A stretch of 64,000 bases of DNA from Neostapfia colusana (lineage: Eukaryota > Streptophyta > Magnoliopsida > Poales > Poaceae), in NCBI GenBank assembly GCA_030760725.1, contig JASWHV010000005.1, forward strand, positions 27,537,241-27,601,240, read 5' to 3'. The position numbers and the translations under genes were made by a program. Shown here one piece after another: positions 21,957 to 31,878 of this stretch. Below the pieces are notes generated by a model. The model had not been told where the DNA came from. It saw nothing but the letters and a program-made list of their open reading frames with translations, and ran no database searches. Position 1 is the stretch's first letter. Each line of letters begins with the position of its first letter.

Positions 21957-24894
21957 TGTGAAATCCCCAAAATTCTAGCAAGTGAATCAGCCATATCACA
22001 CTTGGGAAAATGAGGGGAAATTAAAACTTTGGAATACAGAGGTGTGAGTTCAAAGTGCTGACTTATACTTGCAAAAACTTCCAAATATGGACAGATAAAT
22101 CCACAATTTGGTTACCCATAAATCAAATAGTAACCTTGCCAAATTTCAGTTCATTTTAAGAGGGTTTACTATTTGTTTGGAATTAAGTAATGAAGCAATT
22201 CAAATTTGAATTCAAACTTTAGTTTCAAATTAAAACTTCATCAAATTGCAAATTGGATTTCACAATTGTGTTCACCACGGTTAAAATAAAACACCGGCCA
22301 AAATTCATGCAATTTGGCCTTGGGTTGCTATGGTTTCGAATCAATGAAAGGGGACGAATTCAATTCCTAATTCAAATTCAAATACCCCAAATGCAGTTCA
22401 AATTTCACACCAAAACTGAATCCATTTAAATTCCAAATTTGAATCCATGACATGGTGTATAGCTTTTAATTGTGAGTAGCCGAGGTAAAAAGATCAGTGT
22501 AAAATTGAAGAAAAACGGAAGGAGTGGGACACATCTGTCAGCCCCACAGTGAAGCGAACCGCCTCTGTTTCTCCCTTCTGCCGAGGCAGCGCCAGCTCTC
22601 CGGTGACCCCCTCCCGATGATCTTCACCGCTCCACCTCCTGCTCTGGCGATCAGACCGCATGAAGACTTGATCACCACATCCCTTGGTCACGTGCAGAAC
22701 CATTCCACTCACTGCTCGAACCTCTCTCGCTGAGCTCCGATCATTTTGCCACCGCTCGAGCGCCTCTCGGTTCCTCGTCACCCCCGCGCTACAGGTCGTA
22801 AGTCGGGTAAAGTTCTACAGCAAAAAGCCACACCATCATCTACTCGACACTCCGGTGGAAACCGCATACCATATCGTGCACCATCGACAGATAATTTTTC
22901 GTTTTACCGAGGGCTAGTTCATAGGAACCCTGTGATCAATTCTTGCAAATTCTTGCTACTCGCTCCGTGCTGGCTAGTTCTGATTGAACCATGGGTCCTA
23001 GACCCTCCTACGGCCATCCAGGATCAGCAAGAAGAGAAAACCATCGAGTATTGGTGTTGTTCTTTCAGTTTTTCGGGTCGCCACCGGTTTTTGCCCTAAG
23101 TCGACGGTGAGATCATATCTTCGGCCATTTTCAAGGGAAGCTTGATCCATATTCATGCTTAGCATGTCACCACGGAGCTTTCATATGTAACCGTGCTCAA
23201 AATAAGGCTTGGTAGAAGCCGGGCGAGCACGCCGGAGTTGTAGCCGCCGCTGTCACCGTCACGGGCTATGTTCCGGCCACCAAGAGCCCTAGCTGACCCC
23301 ATAGCCGAGTTCCCCGATGTCTAAAACCTAGGGCGGCGAGTTTACGCCCCGGAGATGGCCGGGGACACCGTTCGAGCAATCCTCGCCGGCACGCGCCACT
23401 GCATGACGCCACTGACCCGAGGAAGAAGAAACCCAGGTGGGGCCCGCTGTCAGAATTTTAAACATTTCCTTTTTCTTTTCAGAATTCCATTCAAACCTTC
23501 ATAACTTTCTGTAAGAGTGTCCAAAATTTTTGAAACAAATTTTATTGGATTCCTCTCAACCATTACTTTGTACAAATGTAAGGAAATTGGTCTAAAAATC
23601 CCTGGAATGTTCTTCCAAAATCCTAAAAATTCAATATTTAGGAATTAATTTCAAGAGATCCCTGTTATGGAATTTGCTCAATTTTGGCCAGACGATCCTT
23701 CATAAATCTAGTGATATCCTGTAAAATTTTGAGCATCATTTGGCTCCATTTAATAGGACAAACTGTGTTCCAATTTTCAGTCTTCATTGAAAATTCCAAA
23801 ATACACAGAAACCATTTCAGCATTTCCCACCAAATTCAAAAATCCATTTCTCACTGTAGACAGCTCAAAAAATTATGAAACCAATTTTACTAGAACCAGG
23901 GAGACCCCCTCTAATTAGATAATCCACTTTTAGCTATGTCAAAGCAACAGGTTTAGGATCAAAATTCAGAGAAGCAAATTACTTGTTGGAGTGTTAAAAC
24001 CAACAAGCTTCCATGATCCTTTCTCATTTTTGGCTCCAATCCTCCTCATGATCTCTACTCTCCACTGGACAAATCCCAAAGCTAATTATAAATGATTAGT
24101 AGCAGTAACTATCCTTAGAAGCTTGCTTCTTATAAATAATTACCACTCATACATATTTTTTGTTGCATCTCATATAGTGGCTGAGATCAAGGAAGCTCCA
24201 GAGGCCTTGGACACTCATCCTCCAGAAGGTAACTTTCCCTTTGACTCGCAACCATACAAGCCCTGGTTTGCATTTAATTAATTTTCCAATGTTTTGATTT
24301 GTATCACTTATGTCAAGGATGAGATGTTTGCATTAGAGTTAAGATGATTGAAACTCCACTTGCATGACCTCCAAATCCTATGGAGTATTAGGTAGTCTAC
24401 AGCTCGATAAGTAGAAAATGCCATGCTAATGTTCTTAGGATCTCGGGAGGAGTCGACTAGTTAGAATCAACTCGCGAGATAGGATTTTATCACATGGGAT
24501 AGAATTAATCAAAGAATGGCTTAAGAATATGAAATAGAGACCCAGCAGGGGGATAGGATGCAGTGAGACGAGGTCTAACATGCATAGCCCTGCTGGTGTC
24601 GGTTGAGGACCGAGCCGTTTGCGGCCCTGCTGGACAAGTTTCAACAGTACTGGATGCATATTGGCTATATGGGAACCATGAAACCGATGCAATTGGTTAA
24701 CCTGGGTGCCTAGGCTTACCCACCCGTTTTATAAGAACGGTTTGAGGGTAGCAAGGTGTAAATCTGCCGGCGGGCACATACACGCTCTGCGCGGGGACCT
24801 TCTGCCCATTACGGATGGACAGGTTTGGCATTTGGGTTTCCTTTCAAAGGTTGCTGCATACAACAGAGTAGGAAGGTGTGGTCCTGTGACACCC
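21957..24894 (+). repeat. LTR H: diverged, truncated Tekay-type LTR
   Basis: It begins TGTGAAATCC inside the protease/RT fragment. Several blocks run parallel to the element A LTR: the ACACATCTGTCAGCC region, the TCATAACTTTCTG block, the exon-like segment at 24178, the 'ggttgaggaccg' block near 24600, and the block near 24830. The last part, including the polyadenylation signal, is missing where LTR I begins. No primer site or internal region is attached. I see no gene here other than the exon-like segment. Confidence 0.6.
24178..24228 (+). CDS. Candidate exon A in LTR H
   Basis: The segment is bounded by an acceptor-like CATCTCATATAG and a good donor GAAG|GTAACT. It is open and acidic (AEIKEAPEALDTHPPE). 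It starts with two bases and ends with one base of split codons, the same phases as exon A of element A, and is shorter by exactly ten codons. The partner exon B is lost by truncation of this LTR. Confidence 0.4.
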
Positions 24895-25151
24895 GGTTCC
24901 GAAAATGAACCAAGTGAATGCATATGTGTGCCCAGGATGTTCATCACACATACACGTGTATTCCACAAACTGAATTTAGAATATAACAACGAACAAATAG
25001 TGTTTAAGTACTTTATTAAAATGACTCAATGTCTCACTCATGAATATCTAACTTATTCTTGCAGCAGAAGACTCTAAACGACAGCGGAAAATGGCTATTA
25101 CAGCAGGCTCCAACTTCAACTCCACAGACATGTTGACGGTAGTGCGCACGC

Positions 25152-25192
25152 CTAGTACTCCACATGTTCCTCGAAGTACTCTTCTCCTGTAG
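25152..25192 (-). CDS. Candidate last coding exon B in LTR I
   Basis: On the minus strand an acceptor (CATATACCTCAG) is followed by two bases, then codons for TGEEYFEEHVEY and a TAG stop. The AATAAA signal follows about 135 bases later. Length (41 bases) and phase are identical to the segment at 27616-27656 in LTR J. Confidence 0.5.
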
Positions 25193-26386
25193 CTGAGGTA
25201 TATGTGGGAATACAAGGGTGAGTACATGTCGTACTCAGCAAGTGCGGGAAAAGTATGACATGTAGCTTACAACAAGGTAGGCAATAAAAAGGTTCATTGC
25301 AGCAAGCAAGTTTTATTTCACAAACACGTTAAAAACAGAAACTATTTCTAGGTGAGTTTAATCCCAACATAACCAAGTAATTCAGCAACATTCTTTCATC
25401 ATATTTCACCATTATCATGCTTCATCTAGCCAATAATATTTCTCAAGTTAATCTCATACTCATAAATATTCATAACCATCTCATATTCATATAATCGAAA
25501 CCAAACTCATTTTCATGACCCTAAACAGTCCCAAAACCAATCCCAATGACCATACCGTAACCATACCGAATAAACATCCCATGTTTTGCCTCTAATCATG
25601 GAAGTTGGCCAGGTGCTTGTAACCGGAAGCACGGCTATCATGAAAGTTTTACACTCTACAGAGGTGGCACCACTTTACCAACAAATTCATGATTTCGTCA
25701 CCCGTCGGCGACTAGAGAGAACCTCCATTATACCAGTACACGACCATCGGTGTATGGCCAAAAGATCACAAAATAGCCTTTACAAACGGGCTACTAGGAT
25801 GTAAGGACCCACTGAGGTTTCACCGGCAGGCTTGAATCTCCATTCTCCCACCCACGGGCCCCCTCTTGTGCCATGCAGTTCCCAGGGTAGTCCTTCTCGA
25901 CTCCCATTCCCCAAACCATCCAACGGTCCATAACAAGCTAGCAACACACCTAATTTTAGTCAGCTAAGCCACACCCATATTTGGCCTTGTGGTGGCACCG
26001 TTTTCCTGGCATGTGCTCACATGAACCGGTCCTTAGATTTACGGCAAGCAAAACAACCACCTCAATCAGCAACATCCACGAACCAAGCTCGCCTAGATCT
26101 CCCCAATTCCATGCTCATTAACAATAGCAAGTTCTCATCATCTTTAATATCATGGGTGCAGTAGCTAACAAGTTTTATTTTAGCTTCCCGTATCCCGTAA
26201 GTTAAGCAAAGAAAAAAAAGGAAAAACTACCATACCCGACTCATCAACTTTCCCGGTGACAAGGATGGTTAACAAAACAAGTAAACTCTTATAAAAGGGT
26301 GTCTCATCAAGTTGACTCAAGCATACGGGTTTTCGCAAGCAAAACAGTTTTGAAAACATAGGATCAATATGGTTAAGGGGCACTTG

Positions 26387-26471
26387 CCTTGCTCCTGTGA
26401 CTCGTGTTGCTCAAGCATCTCGAAGTCTTGGTGCTGTAGTTCCTCATAGATGGCCTCTTGAGCTTGTCCTT
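26387..26471 (-). CDS. Candidate exon A in LTR I
   Basis: On the minus strand an acceptor-like ATGAGTAG is followed by an open Glu/Gln-rich segment (GQAQEAIYEELQHQDFEMLE...). It ends at CAAG|GCAAGT, a full match to the GC-AG intron donor consensus. It begins with two bases of a split codon, as in the other LTRs. I do not assert the phase at its 3' end, because my base count near 26400 is uncertain by one. Confidence 0.35.
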
Positions 26472-27061
26472 CTACTCATGACCACGCACATAGAAAATTT
26501 ACAGCAATCAATTATCATGCACAAACTTTACTCAAGATGCAATGAGGTAGATTAATGCAAATCCTATAGTGCATTTTTATAAAACCAGTTTGTACGTGTT
26601 CTTGAATGTTTTAGTAGGCTTTGATGGTGTTTTATGACGATCAAGGTTGCTGGGATCAAGTGTGTACGTGGTGATGATCTTGACACAAGATGTTGATCAA
26701 TTCCACCGTCAAAAATCAACCAAAACATGGTCTGTCCACACGCAGAAGTTTCTGCTCGCATGGGGCGAAGAAAATGGGTGCGTAGAAATAGCGGCGATGT
26801 CGTAAGAGGGGTAATGAAGACCTACCTCACTTCTTCCTTGCGGCAGGGCCTCCCTCTTAGAAATGGCAGCAGCGGAGCATTTTCCGTGGAGAATTACGGG
26901 GCTGTGGGTAGGGCAGAACATCAGGGGCTTCTTTTCCGGCGATGGCGAGGCGTGACGGGGCTCGACGGCGGCCAAATTCCGGCAAGGGGGAGGAACTCGG
27001 CGACTTTGCAGCAAGGGGGAGGCCACCAAAAGAGAGAGGTGTGCGGCCAGGGGGGGAGTTA

Positions 27062-27069
27062 TATTTATA
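27062..27069 (-). promoter_or_regulatory. TATA box of LTR I
   Basis: TATAAATA on the minus strand, between a GC-rich, pyrimidine-rich stretch downstream and a minisatellite upstream. This is a normal U3 promoter layout. Confidence 0.55.
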
Positions 27070-27075
27070 AGGGGG

Positions 27076-27325
27076 GAAAGAGTCCTAGGGGTGGGGAACA
27101 AAGAGTCCTAGAGGTAGGGGACTTAACCAAAGAGTCCTAGAGGTGGGAGACAAAGATTCCTAGAGGTGGGGGACTTAACCAAAGAGTCCTAGAGGTGGGG
27201 GACTAACCAAAGAGTCCTAGAGGTGGGGGACTAACCCAAGAGTCCTAGAGGTAGGGGACTAACCCAAGAGTCCTAGAGGTGGGGGACTAACCCAAGAGTC
27301 TTAGAGGTGGGGGACTAACCCAAGA
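27076..27325. repeat. Minisatellite, unit about 23-29 bases
   Basis: About nine tandem units with the core GAGTCCTAGAGGTGGGG and a variable tail (GACTAACCCAA and relatives). Later units are more uniform than earlier ones. It sits immediately upstream of the minus-strand TATA box of LTR I, so it is probably part of that LTR's U3. Confidence 0.85.
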
Positions 27326-27615
27326 TGTGACGCCCTCAATTCTATGGAAAACCACGGAACCGAGAACTGATGCATATGTGTGCCCAGGATGTTCATCACA
27401 CATATACATATGTTCCACAAACTGAATTCAGAATATATATTACCACGAATAACAAGGTTTATTACAAAGGCTCATGAGTCTTGGACTCATGCTAGCAGCG
27501 GAAGTCTAAATCTAGCAGCGGAACTCTTCTAACTAGTGCGGAAGCAAACTAAGCAGCAGCAGTGGCTCCATCTCTACTCCATCCCCACAGGCAAGGTTGA
27601 GGACAGATTACACGC

Positions 27616-27656
27616 CTAAGGCTCCACTTGGTCTTCATAGTAATCTTCTCCTGTAG
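27616..27656 (-). CDS. Candidate last coding exon B in LTR J
   Basis: On the minus strand an acceptor (TTCATCATCAG) is followed by two bases, then TGEDYYEDQVEP and a TAG stop. AATAAA lies about 155 bases beyond. Compared with LTR I, length and phase are the same, and changes within the acidic core are conservative (E/D, F/Y). Confidence 0.5.
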
Positions 27657-28110
27657 CTGATGATGAAGTAATAATGCAAGTTTGAGTACAATGATGTACT
27701 CAGCAAGTGCAGGAAAATATGATATGTAGCTCACAACAAGGAAGGTATAAAAAGGGCTCATTGCAGAAAGCAAAGTTTATTTCTCAAAACACAATAAAAA
27801 CAGCAACTTAACTTTAAGTGAATGTAATCCCAACATGTATTAAAATACCAACATACCTCCATTATGTTCATCACTCTCCATGTCTCAACCAGACATTAAT
27901 CTTTTTCATCTTTGCTCAGGAATACCTTCTCGTATTCGCTACCGTCTCACGAATACCATCTCGTATTCGCTACCATTTCATCTCATAAGCAATTCCGTCT
28001 CACACCGAGACCAATCTTGTTGCCACGACTCAACAGTCATGCAACCAATCTTATCACCCAGACTCAACAGTCCCGAAAACCAAACCATAACCAAACACTA
28101 ACCAAAAATC

Positions 28111-28115
28111 ATAAC
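28111..28115. repeat. Left target-site duplication of element B (ATAAC)
   Basis: ATAAC recurs at 56249-56253 directly after the far LTR end, 28 kb away. Confidence 0.88.
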
Positions 28116-28204
28116 TGTCAGTACCCCCAATATGGGGTACCCCGCACACAGGGGAAATCTCCTAAGGACTTTGCCCCTTCCGCAGGGGCAAGCTCCGAAA
28201 GCCT

Positions 28205-28595
28205 CACTTATCCTGCGGGGCCAGACCACCCTCTCCTCAAAGGAGGGCTCTGAGCCCGCCATGTGGCCGGCAGAGCCGGACCTCCCTTCTCCGCAGGGAG
28301 AGCTCCGAAGGCTCCACGTGTCCAGCGGGTCCGGACCTCCCTCTCTTCAGAGGAGAGCTCCGGGCCCGCCACGTGGCCAGCAGAGCCGGACCTCCCCCCT
28401 CCGCGGGGAGAGCTCCGAAGGCTCCACATGCCCAGCGGGCCGGGACATCCCTCTCCTCAGAGGAGAGCTCCGGGCCCGCCACGTGGCCAGCAGAGCCGGA
28501 CCTCCCCCCTCCACGGGGAGAGCTCCGAAGACTCCACGTGTCCCGCGGGGCCGGACCTCCCTCTCCTCAGAGGAGAGCTCCGGGCCTGCCACGTG
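28205..28595 (+). promoter_or_regulatory. Phased G-box array in the LTR promoter
   Basis: Hexamers at 28205 (CACTTA), 28260 (CATGTG), 28315, 28370, 28425 (CACATG), 28480, 28535 and 28590 are spaced exactly 55 bases apart; five are perfect CACGTG. They alternate between CCACGTGTCC-like and GCCACGTGGC-like contexts, so the full unit is 110 bases. In plants ACGTG cores of this kind bind bZIP and bHLH factors and include abscisic-acid response elements. The position upstream of the TATA box suggests an enhancer, which is inference. Confidence 0.7.
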
Positions 28596-28990
28596 GCCGC
28601 AGAAAAGCGCTACCTGCCCCCGCACGGTAGGCAACAAGAGTAAAGACGCGCCATACCTTGTCCGTACAAGTTATTGAAGACCTGCACCTTCCCAAGACGC
28701 GGAGACACGGAGCACGCCCCTGCCAGGAGACGTTGTGCCCAGTCATGTCACAGTGAAGACAGGCACACAATGTCAGAAGTTGTACACCAATAAACGCAGC
28801 GACAAGACATCCCTTGCCGCCCCTGCCATCATCAACCACTACGCCTAGCTTGCGGCGTGGGTAGGGCGGCAGGTCAGAGGCTCAGAAGTCCTCGCCAGAG
28901 ACAACTACCTGCGTTATTGCAGATACGGTAGATGGTAGAGATCACCCCGGGACCACCTGTCGGGTCCCGCCCCACCCCCTTTGTAAGCCG

Positions 28991-29019
28991 CCCGAGCCTT
29001 GGACTATAAAAGGCTCGGG
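28991..29019 (+). promoter_or_regulatory. TATA box in the loop of a perfect 10-bp hairpin
   Basis: CCCGAGCCTT pairs with AAGGCTCGGG across a nine-base gap that begins the TATAAAAG box (29005-29012). The same arrangement occurs in the other LTRs of the family, with one compensatory pair change in element C. Confidence 0.7.
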
Positions 29020-29293
29020 TAGGCAACGTTGCAAAGGGTTCAGTTTGAACTCGGTCGGGTTCGCCTCTTAGCTCAGCTCATCCTCAAGCAATACAACGAG
29101 CACCTCTGCTCACCATGGACGTAGGGTTTTACGCTCTGGCAGCCTGAACCACGTAAAAAACCCCTGTGTTCATCTGTTTCCTTCGTCCAGTACAGCGAGA
29201 CTCACGCGGGGGGACTAGCCCCTCCAAAAAAGAACCTCCCCGGGCTGCCCAGTGCAGGCCTGGGGGAAGTGTCGACAGCTACACTTCGACATT

Positions 29294-29312
29294 TGGCGCC
29301 CCAGGTAGGGGG
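29294..29312 (+). other. Primer binding site of element B
   Basis: TGGCGCCCCAGGTAGGGGG follows the LTR end after two T bases. Elements C and E have TGGCGCGCCAGG at the same place. I do not assign the tRNA. Confidence 0.65.
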
Positions 29313-29347
29313 CTTTTCCCTCTCGCGTCCAGTCTTCGCTCACGAAG

Positions 29348-31878
29348 ATGACCAAGCTTCCGTCCGCGGCAAGCTCTCCTCGCCCTCGTTCCTGGCGAAC
29401 GGTGACCAGCGAGGCTTACGTCTCGACGCACTCAGGGAGGAGTGTGTCGGGACAGGCTGGAAGCCAGCAGCCGACTCCGGCAGCACAGACTCCAGCACGC
29501 CCAAGATCTGCTGCAGCGCTGAGTGTCTCCCATGGGAGCGCACTAGCTGCAACACGAGCGCTCCTACGCAACCCACCTGCTGGGGACGCACCTCAGGCAG
29601 CGACCCAGCAGTTGATTCGTGACATAGACCATCTCGTTGTCTCCGCCGCCAACCCTCAGCTTCGGCGGGGACCACGCCCCAGTCAACCGGATGTGTCGCT
29701 GTCGCGCACGCCAGCGGTTGATGGGCAGACGGCAGACTCCCGCTCCACCAGGACCCCATCGGCAGACCTGAGGTCGGAGCTGGAACGACGTCACCTGGGC
29801 GAAGATGCCCGCGTGGCCATCGAGTGGCGATGAGAAAGGCGTCGCCACCAAGTGGCCGGCGACAGCATGTCGATCGCCTCGACCCAGCCTTGGCCGCAGA
29901 CATTCGCTACACGATTTCTGCCCCAGGCATACGCCACGCAGCATATGCCTCAGCCATATGCCCTGCAAGTGGCACCCCCGGTTTATGGCGCACCTTTGCC
30001 CATGTGGGGGTACACGGTGCCAACAGCGGACCAAGCGCTCGCGGCACCGACACCTGCAGCAACAGGAGCAGGGTGTGCAGCCTTGGCGCCACACCTTTGC
30101 TTTGCGAAGTGGCCGCGCAAGTTCCGGCCACACCTGCCAGAGAAGTACGACGGCAGCGTCAACCCGGCGGAGTTCCTCCAAATCTACTCCACCGCCATCC
30201 TTGCTGCAGGAGGGGATGAGGCCGTCATGGCCAACTACTTCGCCGTCGTCTTGACCGGCCCAGCACGGTCTTGGCTCATGAATCTCCCCCAGGGTTCCAT
30301 AACCTCCTGGGGAGAGCTCTGCTGGCAGTTTACTGCGAACTTCAGCAGCTCCTACACCCGGCTGGCACGGAGATCGACCTCCACGCTATCCAACAACAAC
30401 CTGGAGAGTCGCTGCGCTCCTTCATCCAGCGGTTCTCCTAGGTATGGAACACCATCCCCCATATCCAAAATGCTTCTATGGTGGTGGCGTTCCGACAGGG
30501 TGTAAGGGACAAGAAGATGCTCGAGAAGCTCGCGACCAGAGAAGTGCGCGACGTCTCGGAGCTCTTCAGCCTGGCGGACAAGTGCGCCAGGGCAGCAGAA
30601 GGGCGCAACTGGCACTCACAGCCAGCCTCCGAAACCAGAGGACAGCCCGGATCTGGCGCTGCTTCCCATGGAAGCAACAAGAAGATCAAGAACAAGGGTG
30701 TTGGCAAGATGAAGCCACCGACCGCAGCTCCCGTTGCTGCTGCAGCGGCACCCAGTGGAGCTCGGGGGCCACGCACCTACAAGAGGCCGTGACAGTCACC
30801 AGCCCCAGACGGTGACCACGGCGAGCCCTGCCCCGTGCACAATACCAGCAGCCACACTGCTCCTGAGTGCCGGGAAATCAGGAAACTCGCGGAGCGCTTC
30901 CGCAAGGGGAAGCAACCGCGTGCGGACGCCCCTCCCTTCCGTCAGAGGGAGGGCAAGCAGAAGGTCGATGCCCGGGACAACGTCGACCAGCAGATGGAGT
31001 TCCAGGAGCCCCAGCGCGCCGTAAAGGTGGTGCACAACCACGAGGGCTCCAGCTCCAGCGATGACGAGCGCCAGAAGGCGCTCTATGTCATCTATGGCGG
31101 GTCCTCTGACCCCTCGTCTCGGAGTGCAGTCAAGACTCTGCGCCGAGCAGTGGCGTCGGTGGCTCCTGTCCCAAGCGCAGCGCCGCACCTCAAGTGGATG
31201 GGGATCCCCATCAGCTTCGACGCCACCGACTGCCCCAAGAACATGGCAGGGGCCGGGCAGTTACCACTTTTGATAGCTCCCACCATCGCCAACGTGAAGA
31301 TGTACCACATTCTGGTAGATGGCGGGGCTGGCCTGAACCTCATCAGCCGCGCAGCTTTCCAGAAGCTGCAAATCCCGATGGCCAAGATCACCCCCTCGAG
31401 CCCATTCTCAGGGGTAGGGCCGGGACAAGTCGTCCCCTATGGCAACATTAGCCTTCCGGTCACCTTCGGGGCACCGGACAGCTACCGGACAGAATACATT
31501 CTGTTCGATGTGGCGGAGATCGACCTCCCCTTCAACGCTATCATCGGCAGGCCAGCCCTGTACCGATTCATGGTGGTAGCCCACTACGGCTACCTCGTCT
31601 TGAAGATGCCTACACCAACAGGCGTCCTCAAGATCCGTGGAGACCGCACTGCTGCAGTGTCAGCCTTGGAGAAACTCCATGCACTTGCAGCAGCCCGAGC
31701 ACCAGCCCCTGGTGGTGCAGAACCGGGCCAGTTCCACCCGAGTGCACGCCACCGTGCCTCGTCCTCAGCACCCCGCGTGCAACCCCTCGATGAGGGCGAC
31801 GTCCCCCTGAAGGTCATCCAAGTCGGCGCCGATGCTGCCCAGACCACCCGGATAGCCGGGGGCCTGGACAGCAAATAG
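29348..31878 (+). pseudogene. gag and protease of element B, broken
   Basis: It starts MTKLPSAASS like the intact gag of element D. A capsid-type region follows (WPRKFRPHLPEKYDGSVNPA, then GPARSWLMNL). Breaks: TGA at 29831-29833, a one-base loss near 30365, and TGA at 30790-30792. The zinc knuckle reads CPVHNTSSHTAPEC, i.e. C-X2-H-X4-H-X4-C, with His in the second position. The protease follows with MYHILVDGGAGLNLISRAAF and its catalytic Asp near 31318, then FNAIIGRPALYRFM. The frame ends at TAG 31876-31878, and element E has the same TAG at the same place. Gag forms particles and protease matures them; here the frame is no longer continuous. Confidence 0.85.

Larger units (their letters stand above)
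24895..27325 (-). repeat. LTR I: minus-oriented Tekay-related LTR
   Basis: Read on the minus strand it ends ...GGGTGTCACA at 24895. It has a polyadenylation signal (AATAAA, plus positions 25012-25017), exon-like segments at 25152-25192 and 26387-26471, and a TATA box at 27062-27069 preceded by a minisatellite (27076-27325). The sequence 24895-26395 matches LTR J block by block. No primer site follows its 3' end, so it is a solo LTR or a 3' LTR whose interior is gone. Its 5' end is lost in the minisatellite where LTR J begins. Confidence 0.6.
27326..28115 (-). repeat. LTR J, part 1 (minus-oriented Tekay-related LTR)
   Basis: It begins TGTGACGCCC and parallels LTR I from 24895. On the minus strand it holds AATAAA (plus positions 27458-27463) and an exon-like segment (27616-27656). 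It is cut at 28115 by element B and resumes after B at 56254. Confidence 0.65.
28116..29291 (+). repeat. 5' LTR of element B
   Basis: It starts TGTCAGTACC and ends ACACTTCGACA (1,176 bases). It contains the phased CACGTG array (28205-28595), the TATA hairpin (28991-29019) and a conserved U5. The paired 3' LTR is about 113 bases shorter, close to one 110-base repeat unit. Confidence 0.92.

Noticed and set aside
27076..27325. CRISPR-like alternation of repeat and spacer
   Set aside because: The units are tandem copies with no unique spacers, and the DNA is plant nuclear; it is a minisatellite.
24890..27330. A complete element bounded by LTRs I and J
   Set aside because: Both LTRs face minus, but no primer site, polypurine tract or coding interior lies between them; they abut through the minisatellite.
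28132..28677. Long overlapping frames on both strands rich in Pro, Ala, Gly and Arg (also at 35646-36401, 47024-47553, 48164-48840, 57048-57592)
   Set aside because: They lie in the GC-rich 110-bp repeats of the LTRs, are open in several frames at once and have no domain; openness follows from base composition.
30796..31391. Minus-strand frames opposite gag and protease of element B
   Set aside because: They are shadows of GC-rich coding DNA; similar shadows occur opposite gag in elements C, D and E.
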